Of a stretch of DNA of 8,674 nt, positions 1 through 5,915 are shown piece after piece. The translations under genes and the position numbers were made by a program. Every line of letters begins with the position of its first letter. Within the stretch, counting starts at the first letter, position 1. This DNA is from Thermocladium sp049965935 (GTDB lineage Archaea; Thermoproteota; Thermoprotei; Thermoproteales; Thermocladiaceae), in NCBI GenBank assembly GCA_049965935.1, contig JBMFVP010000062.1, positions 1 to 8,674 of the forward strand, given 5' to 3'. The notes under the pieces are model-generated. The model was not told the origin of the DNA. It saw only the letters and a program-made list of their open reading frames with translations, and made no database searches.

Positions 1-378
<378 letters not shown>

Positions 379-415
379 GGCGGTGGGCGTGTAAGCGGTT
401 TCGCCGGTGGTTGGA

Positions 416-430
416 TGAATCTTTAATACC
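416..430 (+). promoter_or_regulatory. TATA box of dph6
   Basis: CTTTAATA at 421-428, preceded by a GAA-containing BRE-like stretch, is centred about 26 bases before the ATG at 451. This spacing predicts transcription starting at or very near the start codon, giving a leaderless mRNA. It also suggests that dph6 is transcribed independently of the rRNA operon just upstream. Confidence 0.65.
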
Positions 431-450
431 CATCCTGTCTTGATATAATT

Positions 451-1122
451 ATGCGGGTATGCGTGATGTTTTCCGGTGGAAAGGACTCCGTGTTCGCGTT
501 TCATTGGGCCGTCATGCATGGGTTTCGCGTGGATTGCTTATTGACGTTTAGGCCGTCTCGTGGGGACTCCATGTTGTTTCATGTGCCCATTGATGCCGTC
601 TCCATGCAGGGAGAGGCATTGGGCGTGCCTGTTCTCTTTATTGATGTTGGGGGCAATGAGGAGGAGGATCTAGTGAGGGGTCTTCGTCTAGCGGCGTCGC
701 GTGGGGTTGAGGGCATTGTTACTGGTGCTTTATTGAGTGATTTTCAGAGAATTAGGGTAAGCGTTGCGGCGGGGGCAGTTGGTTTGCGGGTATTTAATCC
801 GCTTTGGCGAAAGGATCAGGGAAATTACTTGCGGTGGTTGGTTGGGCATGGTTTTCAATTCATGATTATATCCATAACTGCCCTCGGCATTCCCCCAATA
901 TTCCTGGGGCGGATTATTGATTCCAGGGATGTTGAGGAGTTGATCAGGTTATCACGTAGGTTTGGGTTTAATGCCGCGTTTGAGGGCGGTGAAGCGGAGA
1001 CTCTCGTTGTTGATGCTCCCTTTTTCTCGGCTCGAGTTGCGGTGGAGGGAGTCCCCACTCGGTTAGGCGAGTATTCCTGGGTTTATTCCTTGAGGCGGGT
1101 TTGGTTGGAGCCCAAGCTTTAA
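451..1122 (+). CDS. dph6: Diphthine--ammonia ligase (Dph6)
   Basis: Probable ATP-dependent amidase that converts diphthine to diphthamide on the conserved histidine of elongation factor 2, in the cytoplasm. The 223-residue protein has the N-type ATP pyrophosphatase loop SGGKDS at residues 8-13. It also has the Dph6 family motifs GALLSDFQRIRV (92-103), NPLW near 116 and EGGEAET (178-184) followed by the VVDAPFF strand. The length matches archaeal members (about 220-230 residues). The ATG at 451 is supported by a TATA box at leaderless distance and by the short N-terminus before the ATP loop. It starts some 70 bases after the 23S gene and is followed by pus10, so the neighbourhood concerns translation. 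The C-terminal stop codon lies inside the next gene's TATA box. Confidence 0.9.
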   Translation: MRVCVMFSGGKDSVFAFHWAVMHGFRVDCLLTFRPSRGDSMLFHVPIDAVSMQGEALGVPVLFIDVGGNEEEDLVRGLRLAASRGVEGIVTGALLSDFQRIRVSVAAGAVGLRVFNPLWRKDQGNYLRWLVGHGFQFMIISITALGIPPIFLGRIIDSRDVEELIRLSRRFGFNAAFEGGEAETLVVDAPFFSARVAVEGVPTRLGEYSWVYSLRRVWLEPKL

Positions 1123-1126
1123 ATGC
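1113..1126 (+). promoter_or_regulatory. TATA box of pus10, on the dph6 stop codon
   Basis: CTTTAAAT at 1117-1124 is centred 26 bases before the ATG at 1146 and includes the dph6 TAA (1120-1122). The spacing fits leaderless transcription and helps to choose 1146 over an in-frame ATG at 1101 as the pus10 start. Confidence 0.6.
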
Positions 1127-1145
1127 TGATATTTATGGCTGTTTC

Positions 1146-2297
1146 ATGGACTTCATAAATACTGCAATTAATGTTTTATCTAAGTACCCGCTCTGTGATC
1201 ACTGTTTGGGGCGACTCTTTGCATTGAGTGGTTATGGATTGGAGAATTGGGAGAGGGGTCGATCTATTAAGGATGTCATTCACATGGATCTAGTTAGGCG
1301 GGTTAGGTTGGGTGAGTCGAGTGCAGTTGATTTATTGGCGATGTTGGCTGCATCCGGGCATGGACCCAGTGCGCGTTTCTTAATGGATAGAATGAATCGC
1401 CGCATTGATAGGGTTGAGTGTCCAGTGTGTCGCGACGTGTTTAGGCTAGTGGATGAGGCGGCGAAGATTATTGCATCGACGATGTCATCCATTAATATCG
1501 AGTTCTCCACGTTTCAGGTGGGCACCATGCTGCCCCGGGAACTACTTGACGCTGATTTGAGGCTATCCATGGAGGCGGCTGCCCCCAGCTCGGAGTCGAT
1601 TAAGCGTGAATTGAATAGATTAATTGGAAAGAGAGTTCAAGCAATCACGGGCAAGGAGTTCAGTAGATCACCTGATATTGTTGCGGTGGTGTCTCTTCCC
1701 TCGCTCTCTGTCTCAATAATCGTGATGCCGATATATGCTGCTGGGACTTATAGGAAACTAATGCGGAGTCCGCCGCCTCTTGCGGATTTAGCCTCTAGGC
1801 TTAATGCTGGATCAGTGGTGATTCATTCCCCCCTGAAGGATAGCGAGGCTAGGGTGTTCAGTGATGAGAGGGTTATTCTTCAATTGAGTAATCCACGCAG
1901 CAGGCAATTGCCTGCGCCGGGGCTCCTTGGATTCCTTGAGTTAAGGGGTTTTCTGCGGGTCTCTAGGAGGGATGTGGAGCAGCTTAAGGAGGATATAGAT
2001 AAGGAGAGAACCTATAGAGGCCTAGTTATATTCAATGAGCCCCCTCCGCCGGGTTCTCTTTCTGCTCTTTCCCCGCTTCTAGAGGGTAAGCGAGTTAGGC
2101 AGGGAAGGAGAACTAAGCAGGTGCGTTTCCTGAGGCTTATACCCATTGGAGAACGAGTGGCAGAGATCGTGTTGAGAAGCGAGGGCGGCATAAGTGTGGA
2201 GGGTTTAGTTGATGGAGTTGGCGTGTCTCCATCAATAAGTGGATTACTGGGGATACGGGCTAAGTTGGTTCAATTAGATGTATTAGATTCCACATAA
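1146..2297 (+). CDS. pus10: tRNA pseudouridine synthase Pus10, divergent
   Basis: Pus10 makes pseudouridine at position 55, and in some archaea also 54, of the tRNA T-loop. The family signature CDHCLGRLF lies at residues 17-25 and its partner CPVC at 92-95; together they form the N-terminal zinc site. Other Pus10 landmarks are AAGTYRKLMR (family: GRYRKLxR) and the C-terminal EGG..VEGLV and SGLLG..AKLVQLDVL. The catalytic region is degenerate: family GREDVDVR reads PLKDSEAR here, so the presumed nucleophile Asp232 is kept but the preceding Gly-Arg is lost. The IPQT and QRTPxRVxHRR motifs are also altered. The start at 1146 (383 residues) is preferred because homologues begin about 15 residues before PLCDHC and because of the promoter spacing. 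A start at 1101 would overlap dph6. Activity is uncertain. Confidence 0.82.
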   Translation: MDFINTAINVLSKYPLCDHCLGRLFALSGYGLENWERGRSIKDVIHMDLVRRVRLGESSAVDLLAMLAASGHGPSARFLMDRMNRRIDRVECPVCRDVFRLVDEAAKIIASTMSSINIEFSTFQVGTMLPRELLDADLRLSMEAAAPSSESIKRELNRLIGKRVQAITGKEFSRSPDIVAVVSLPSLSVSIIVMPIYAAGTYRKLMRSPPPLADLASRLNAGSVVIHSPLKDSEARVFSDERVILQLSNPRSRQLPAPGLLGFLELRGFLRVSRRDVEQLKEDIDKERTYRGLVIFNEPPPPGSLSALSPLLEGKRVRQGRRTKQVRFLRLIPIGERVAEIVLRSEGGISVEGLVDGVGVSPSISGLLGIRAKLVQLDVLDST

Positions 2298-2327
2298 TCC
2301 CAGTCAGCCCTTACGCGTGTCTTCATT

Positions 2328-2382
2328 GGTCAGTTGGCTTAAACGGCCTCATCAACCTCAGAGTGGGTTCAAGTCATCACTC
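2328..2382 (-). ncRNA. C/D box guide sRNA
   Basis: A small RNA that would direct 2'-O-methylation with L7Ae, Nop5 and fibrillarin. Read on the minus strand, all four boxes occur in order at archaeal spacing: C box GTGATGA (2380-2374), a 12-base guide, D' box CTGA (2361-2358), C' box TTGATGA (2355-2349), a 15-base guide, and D box CTGA (2333-2330). The total of about 55 bases is typical. The D' guide is CTTGAACCCACT and the D guide GGCCGTTTAAGCCAA. The C box contains the TGA stop codon of the winged-helix gene, so the sRNA may be processed from that mRNA or share its 3' end. It fills the gap between the convergent pus10 and regulator genes. No separate promoter is evident. The ends are estimated. 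Confidence 0.8.
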
Positions 2383-2886
2383 GAGTCCCTCCCTCTTCCC
2401 CTTTAAAAGCTCGATCTCGCGGCTCAGTAGGTCCCTTATCGGTTGAACCAGGGTGGGGTCTCCCAACGTGTTGAGGATCTTTTCATCAATGCAGTCGCCG
2501 GGAGCAACCAATATCGATGCCACTATTGTACTTATTACGTCCTCCCGAGTCACATTGAACTCAGCCAGATCAATGCCCTCTCTCTGCACTATTCTCAGGA
2601 ATGCCTTTCCCACGGCATCGGCCTCAATTAGGTTAATGCCGAGCTCCTGTGCGGCCCTCTCCACTGAGCCACTGCATCCCAAATTAATGCATAACAGCAC
2701 GCCCTTTAGCGTTGCCCGATACCTTAGTCTCCTCCTGCCCTTAGTCTCAATCATACCGCACCTAATTAATCTACGGAGATGCCAATAAATGCTGCTCGGT
2801 GGGGCTCCTGTCATCTTTAGTAATTCATCCCATGTGCACCAATTAATGGTTAATTCCAATAATTTAATGGAGCAGCGGTCAAGCAT
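2377..2886 (-). CDS. Winged-helix transcriptional regulator, ArsR-like
   Basis: A 169-residue protein whose first 60 or so residues read as a winged helix-turn-helix. Helix CTWDELLKMTG is followed by the recognition helix SSIYWHLRRLIRCGMIE and the wing TKGRRRLRYRAT, as in ArsR/MarR-like archaeal regulators. The remaining 100 residues are mostly helical, with no recognised ligand site, and may mediate dimerisation. The C-terminus is charged. It likely binds DNA as a dimer; the target is unknown. The ATG at 2886 has a TATA box at leaderless distance. The stop codon is embedded in the C box of the guide RNA downstream. 5S rRNA lies about 110 bases upstream on the same strand. I cannot assign it to a named regulator. 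Confidence 0.75.
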   Translation of the reverse strand: MLDRCSIKLLELTINWCTWDELLKMTGAPPSSIYWHLRRLIRCGMIETKGRRRLRYRATLKGVLLCINLGCSGSVERAAQELGINLIEADAVGKAFLRIVQREGIDLAEFNVTREDVISTIVASILVAPGDCIDEKILNTLGDPTLVQPIRDLLSREIELLKGKREGLE

Positions 2887-2906
2887 GAATCCCCATCTAA
2901 TTCCGT

Positions 2907-2920
2907 GTATTATATATTGA
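2907..2920 (-). promoter_or_regulatory. TATA box of the winged-helix regulator
   Basis: An AT-rich box, ATATATAAT on the minus strand at 2917-2909, is centred about 26 bases before the ATG at 2886. It predicts a leaderless transcript separate from the upstream 5S gene. Confidence 0.6.
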
Positions 2921-2967
2921 ATTCACGTGATTATGAATGAGGGGTAGGCCTTGAGTTACCTTTTAAT

Positions 2968-2981
2968 CTTCACTAGTGAAG
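2968..2981. repeat. Perfect 14-base palindrome after 5S rRNA
   Basis: CTTCACTAGTGAAG is a perfect 14-base palindrome. It lies about 16 bases past the 5S 3' end (minus strand) and about 50 bases before the regulator's TATA box. It could be an operator for a dimeric protein, possibly the adjacent winged-helix regulator, or a short hairpin at the end of the 5S transcript. No function is shown. Confidence 0.4.
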
Positions 2982-2986
2982 GTGGC

Positions 2987-2998
2987 GAAGAAGAGGGA
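2987..2998 (-). terminator. Pyrimidine-rich tract after 5S rRNA
   Basis: The minus strand reads TCCCTCTTCTTC directly at the 3' boundary of the 5S gene. Archaeal RNA polymerase stops at T-rich tracts, so this is a possible terminator, but it is not a strong run of Ts. Confidence 0.3.
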
Positions 2999-3128
2999 CC
3001 CGCCTCCCAGCACGGGCTTTTCCCGGAACCTTTCGGATTCCAGTACTCGGCGCCGCGGCGAGGCGTTTCACTTCCGGGTTCCGATGGGACCGGGTGGTTC
3101 CACCTCGCCTATGGCCGGGTCAGCGGGC
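2997..3128 (-). rRNA. rrf: 5S rRNA
   Basis: Read on the minus strand, the sequence has archaeal 5S landmarks: an ACCCGGCCAUAG segment near the 5' end, CCCAUCGGAACCCGGAAGUGAA in the loop B/C region, GAGUACUGG and CCGAAAGGUUCCGGG. The terminal helix pairs GCCCGCU (3128-3122) with GGCGGGU (3004-2998), which sets the ends and gives about 132 bases, within the archaeal range. The TATA box at about 3155 places the transcript start at 3128 or 3129, in agreement. The gene is unlinked from the 23S gene and on the opposite strand, as is usual in Crenarchaeota. Reading frames on the + strand at 2951-3173 are artefacts of this gene. Confidence 0.93.
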
Positions 3129-3148
3129 TTAAATAACCATGCCTATCA

Positions 3149-3162
3149 GCATTTTAAAGTTT
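3149..3162 (-). promoter_or_regulatory. TATA box of 5S rRNA
   Basis: ACTTTAAAAT on the minus strand (3160-3151) is centred about 27 bases before the first base of the terminal helix at 3128. This indicates a dedicated 5S promoter without a long leader. A second AT-rich element, TTATTTAA at 3136-3129, abuts the gene and is too close to act as its TATA box. Confidence 0.6.
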
Positions 3163-3361
3163 TTCCGTTATAAGCATCCCGAAGTTCCTGGTAATTAGGG
3201 ATTTGATTAGTTATGATCCACGGAGAGCCTATCTCATTATACGTACTGGTCACAGCGTTCGTCATTATTACTTGTTGGTGGGATTTTGATAACGCGACTT
3301 TAATGGTGAGTCAAAACATCAATTAATTAGGATAGGGTGGTTTATTATATATGTGGCGTAT
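3163..3361. other. Intergenic region between divergent 5S rRNA and DUF2848 genes
   Basis: About 200 bases with no open reading frame of note, no tRNA and no complete C/D box set on either strand. A few isolated C-box-like words occur on the minus strand (for example AATGACG, TTGATGT) but without D boxes. It is AT-rich near 3330-3350. It probably holds only the divergent upstream promoter regions; I see nothing else. Confidence 0.5.
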
Positions 3362-3373
3362 CTCTTTATAAAC
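3362..3373 (+). promoter_or_regulatory. TATA box of the DUF2848 gene
   Basis: TCTTTATAAA at 3363-3372 is centred about 27 bases before the ATG at 3395, the leaderless spacing seen elsewhere in this window. It supports that ATG as the start. Confidence 0.65.
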
Positions 3374-3394
3374 CGGAGCCGAAGTGTTACCTAG

Positions 3395-3994
3395 ATGCAT
3401 AGAGTAAACATAACAGTTGATCTGATCAAGTCGGAGCGAGATGTAGAGATAGCGGTCAGTGGGCTAGTTATGATTAATGCATCACCGCGGCTAGAGGTTC
3501 ATCAGCTTCAGCCATATCTGGTTACGACCAGTAATTATGTTAAGATGATAAGCGAGACTCATGCTGCGGAGCTGGCATATGCAATGCTATTAAAGGATGA
3601 GGGCGAGATTTACATAACTGTGGCTGGTGATCATTCGGATAAGCAGGCAGAGAAGTGCAGCCTAATAGCGGGGGAACACATGTACCCAAAGATAATTGCG
3701 AGGAGAGCGTGGAGGCTGCGGGACATAGAGTCAAGATGGAGAGACATCGAGTTCCGGAGTTGGGCTGAGGTGGGGGGCTCTAAGAAATTGATCGAGGAGC
3801 TCAGGGGCTCTGAGTTCCCGGGGCCTAGGGACGTGTTGAATGTCGTTAAGGATGTTATAAATGACTTGCGCAATATAGTTATAGTGGTTAAGCCTATGGT
3901 TAATCAAGTGCCTGTGACTAGTACTTATAATGAGATAGGGATTCATGATCCGGTTTCCGGCAAGTCTATTAATCATTATTACTGGGTGGAGTAA
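3395..3994 (+). CDS. DUF2848 family protein
   Basis: A 199-residue cytoplasmic protein without signal peptide or membrane segment. It resembles the DUF2848 family (PF11010), which is uncharacterised and is mainly known to me from bacteria. Shared landmarks are a GEIYITV strand leading into GDHSD (78-82), YPK (97-99), AWRLRDIESRW (105-115) and RSW (121-123). The N-terminal part, usually a beta domain in the family, is present but weakly conserved. The conserved Asp and His of GDHSD could be an active or metal site, but no reaction is known. The ATG at 3395 is fixed by the TATA spacing. It stands alone between 5S rRNA and fba, each with its own promoter, so context gives no pathway. Transfer from bacteria is possible, but its promoter is archaeal in form. 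Confidence 0.7.
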   Translation: MHRVNITVDLIKSERDVEIAVSGLVMINASPRLEVHQLQPYLVTTSNYVKMISETHAAELAYAMLLKDEGEIYITVAGDHSDKQAEKCSLIAGEHMYPKIIARRAWRLRDIESRWRDIEFRSWAEVGGSKKLIEELRGSEFPGPRDVLNVVKDVINDLRNIVIVVKPMVNQVPVTSTYNEIGIHDPVSGKSINHYYWVE

Positions 3995-4014
3995 TTACAC
4001 CTAGTTCTCTATTC

Positions 4015-4049
4015 GGGTTATGGGTTAAGAATATTCATAGCTTAAACCC
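4015..4049. repeat. Repeats directly upstream of the fba promoter
   Basis: GGGTTA occurs twice (4015-4020, 4022-4027). The second copy extends to GGGTTAAG (4022-4029), which is matched by the inverted CTTAAACCC (4041-4049) with one extra A and an 11-base gap. The set ends six bases before the TATA box, where an activator or repressor of a glycolytic operon could bind. No binding protein is known. Confidence 0.4.
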
Positions 4050-4052
4050 TAC

Positions 4053-4066
4053 GGTAATAAATAGGG
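4053..4066 (+). promoter_or_regulatory. TATA box of the fba-pfp operon
   Basis: TAATAAATAG at 4055-4064 is centred about 26 bases before the ATG at 4085. This favours 4085 over the in-frame ATG at 4076 as the fba start. The palindromes GCAGCGCTGC (4066-4075) and TGCATGCA (4073-4080) lie between the box and the start. Confidence 0.55.
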
Positions 4067-4084
4067 CAGCGCTGCATGCATCGC

Positions 4085-4852
4085 ATGAGTTTGGTGGACA
4101 AATTCAGGAGAATATTTATGAGGCGTGGAAGAGCCATAATTTTGGCCTATGATCATGGAATAGAACATGGCCCCACGGATTTCATGGACAACGAGAAAAG
4201 CGCAGATCCGGCTTATATAATAGATATAGCGGTCAAGTTGGGGTTTGATGGACTAGTTCTTCAACGAGGCTTGGCGGAGAAGTACTATGGAGGTCAAATA
4301 CCGTTGATACTCAAGCTAAACGGCAAGACCAGTCTATACCCCGGAGAACCCATATCCGTGGCTAATTGCACTGTGGAGGAGGCAATTAGTCTAGGCGCAA
4401 GCGCCGTGGGGTACACCATATATGCAGGCAGCGGATTTGAATATAAGATGTTTGAGGAATTAGCTAGGATAAAGAAAGATGCCGTTAGGTTTGATGTGCC
4501 TCTAGTGGTTTGGTCATACCCCCGCGGAAGCAAGGTGAAGGATGAGCAGTCCCCAGAGATAGTTGCATATGCTGCTCGAATCGCCCTGGAATTAGGCGCC
4601 GACGCCATGAAGATAAAATACACTGGCGATCCAAAAACATTTTCCTGGGCAGTCAAGGCAGCGGGAAAAGTGCCGGTCCTCATGTCGGGAGGACCAAAGA
4701 CTAAAACCGATGAGGAGTTCCTGAAGCAAGTGGAGGGAGTCATAATGGCCGGCGGATCTGGAGTTGCCGTTGGGCGAAATGTGTGGCAGAGAACGGATCC
4801 CTACTCTATTGGCGAGTCAATAAAGAGGATAGTATATCCACGGGATGGGTGA
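4085..4852 (+). CDS. fba: Fructose-bisphosphate aldolase, archaeal class I (DhnA type)
   Basis: Reversibly cleaves fructose 1,6-bisphosphate into dihydroxyacetone phosphate and glyceraldehyde 3-phosphate, in the cytoplasm. From the 4085 start it has 255 residues, close to the T. tenax enzyme. AYDHGIEHGP (21-30) carries Asp23. WSYPRG (143-148) carries Trp143 and Tyr145. AMKIKYTGD (174-182) carries Lys176, the expected Schiff-base lysine by a constant one-residue offset from my recollection of the T. tenax active site (Asp24, Tyr146, Lys177). The phosphate-binding loops are MSGGPKT and AGGSGVAVGR near the C-terminus. An ATG three codons upstream (4076) is possible, but the TATA spacing favours 4085. 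It is followed five bases later by pfp, the gene order known from Thermoproteus tenax, so the two are surely co-transcribed. Confidence 0.93.
   Translation: MSLVDKFRRIFMRRGRAIILAYDHGIEHGPTDFMDNEKSADPAYIIDIAVKLGFDGLVLQRGLAEKYYGGQIPLILKLNGKTSLYPGEPISVANCTVEEAISLGASAVGYTIYAGSGFEYKMFEELARIKKDAVRFDVPLVVWSYPRGSKVKDEQSPEIVAYAARIALELGADAMKIKYTGDPKTFSWAVKAAGKVPVLMSGGPKTKTDEEFLKQVEGVIMAGGSGVAVGRNVWQRTDPYSIGESIKRIVYPRDG
4848..4852 (+). promoter_or_regulatory. Shine-Dalgarno site of pfp
   Basis: GGTGA, complementary to the archaeal 16S 3' end, lies five bases before the ATG at 4858 and includes the fba stop codon TGA. It decides the pfp start: an upstream in-frame ATG at 4783 would overlap fba by 70 bases and add 25 residues foreign to the family. 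Confidence 0.65.
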
Positions 4853-4857
4853 GCAGC

Positions 4858-5865
4858 ATGAGGATAGCCATATTAACTGGGGGAGGGGATGCACCGGGAC
4901 TTAACACTGCGGTTTATGAATTTACTAGAATGGCCGAGAAAAAGCATGACGTGTATCTGGCACTACATGGCTGGCGCGGCATGTTAGAGGGTGAATTAGT
5001 TAAGGCTAAGTCGATTGATTTGTTGGGCTCAGCATTTGCTGGGGGAACATTCATAAAGACATCCAGGACTAATCCGTTCAAGGATGAAGCCAGGGCGAAG
5101 CAATTGGCCGATAGCATTAAGAGGAATAGAATTGATGTGATAGTGGCCATTGGCGGCGACGATACTTTAGGAGCAGCCGCTGAGGCTCAAGCCCGTGGCT
5201 TAGTTAATGTGGTGGGAATCCCGAAGACAATAGATAACGATTTGCCAGAGACTGATTATACCCTTGGCTTCGATACTGCGGTTAATGTGGCGACCATGGA
5301 GACAGAGTACGTGAAGACATCCTCTATATCTCATGAAAGGATAAGCGTGGTTGAGGTTATGGGGAGAGAGGCCGGTTGGATAGCTTTATTCACTGGATTA
5401 TCCACCGGCGCCGACGCAATACTGATACCGGAGAAACCCGTGGAGACCAACGTAGTAATTGAGAAGCTACGGCGCGCCTATGCAGAGAAGAAGTATGCAT
5501 TAGTGGTGGTTTCTGAGGGCGTTAAGCAGGATGTGGGGGGACCCGTGGATGAGTATGGACACGCCAAGCTCGGCGGCGTCGGCAATGAGCTTGCGCCATA
5601 TATAGAGAAAGCCCTTGGCGTGGAGAGTAGAGCCACTGTGCTTGGCCACACGATAAGGGGTTCCCCGCCCTCGGCGTTTGATAGGGTATTAGCTACTAGA
5701 TTCGCGATTGCAGCCTTTGATGCGGTTGAGGCAGGTAGGTTTGGAGTAATGGTTGCCCTCAGGGGCAATGATATAGTTGAGGTGAGGCTTAGCGATATTG
5801 CCCACAGGAATAAATTAGTGTCAGGTAAGTGGTTGGAGCTGCTTGACAAGTATTGGTCAATTTAG
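4858..5865 (+). CDS. pfp: Pyrophosphate-dependent 6-phosphofructokinase
   Basis: Interconverts fructose 6-phosphate and fructose 1,6-bisphosphate using pyrophosphate, a reversible step serving glycolysis and gluconeogenesis. The 335-residue length matches short archaeal PFKA-family enzymes such as that of T. tenax. Motifs are GGGDAPGLN (8-16), GGDDT (99-103), PKTIDND (122-128) with the catalytic Asp126, MGREAGWIA (168-176) and EGV near 220. Asp102 and Lys123 replace the two glycines of ATP-dependent enzymes (E. coli Gly104, Gly124); this pair is the recognised marker of PPi use. The start follows MRIAILTGGG and the Shine-Dalgarno site. It is the second gene of the fba-pfp operon, so substrate and product pass directly between the two encoded enzymes. 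Confidence 0.94.
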   Translation: MRIAILTGGGDAPGLNTAVYEFTRMAEKKHDVYLALHGWRGMLEGELVKAKSIDLLGSAFAGGTFIKTSRTNPFKDEARAKQLADSIKRNRIDVIVAIGGDDTLGAAAEAQARGLVNVVGIPKTIDNDLPETDYTLGFDTAVNVATMETEYVKTSSISHERISVVEVMGREAGWIALFTGLSTGADAILIPEKPVETNVVIEKLRRAYAEKKYALVVVSEGVKQDVGGPVDEYGHAKLGGVGNELAPYIEKALGVESRATVLGHTIRGSPPSAFDRVLATRFAIAAFDAVEAGRFGVMVALRGNDIVEVRLSDIAHRNKLVSGKWLELLDKYWSI

Positions 5866-5876
5866 GCTTCACGCAA

Positions 5877-5890
5877 TGCTTAAATAACCC
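5877..5890 (+). promoter_or_regulatory. TATA box of the rpl15e-rnp3 operon
   Basis: GCTTAAATAA at 5878-5887 is centred about 33 bases before the ATG at 5916. Transcription should therefore start near 5909 and leave a leader of only about seven bases, slightly longer than the leaderless arrangement of neighbouring genes. The ATG at 5906 is out of frame. Confidence 0.55.
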
Positions 5891-5915
5891 TCCTTGCTAG
5901 CATTCATGTTCAGCA

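Noticed and set aside
1861..1900. GTGATGA inside pus10 as a possible C/D sRNA
   Set aside because: No D or D' box follows within range; it encodes part of the protein.
2361..2382. T-arm-like GGGTTCAAG flanked by GAGTG/CACTC on the + strand, as in a tRNA or split-tRNA half
   Set aside because: The loop would be 12 bases instead of 7 and there is no acceptor or anticodon arm; the sequence is explained by the sRNA guide and boxes on the other strand.
2951..3173. Two overlapping + strand frames of 61 and 65 codons
   Set aside because: They coincide with the minus-strand 5S rRNA gene and have no protein-like pattern.
3163..3361. Possible small gene or sRNA between 5S rRNA and the DUF2848 gene
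   Set aside because: Only isolated C-box-like words and no convincing reading frame, tRNA fold or terminator were found.
4294..4743. 149-codon minus-strand frame opposite fba, and similar frames opposite pfp and rpl15e
   Set aside because: They are shadows of strongly conserved enzyme or ribosomal genes and have no promoter or family features.
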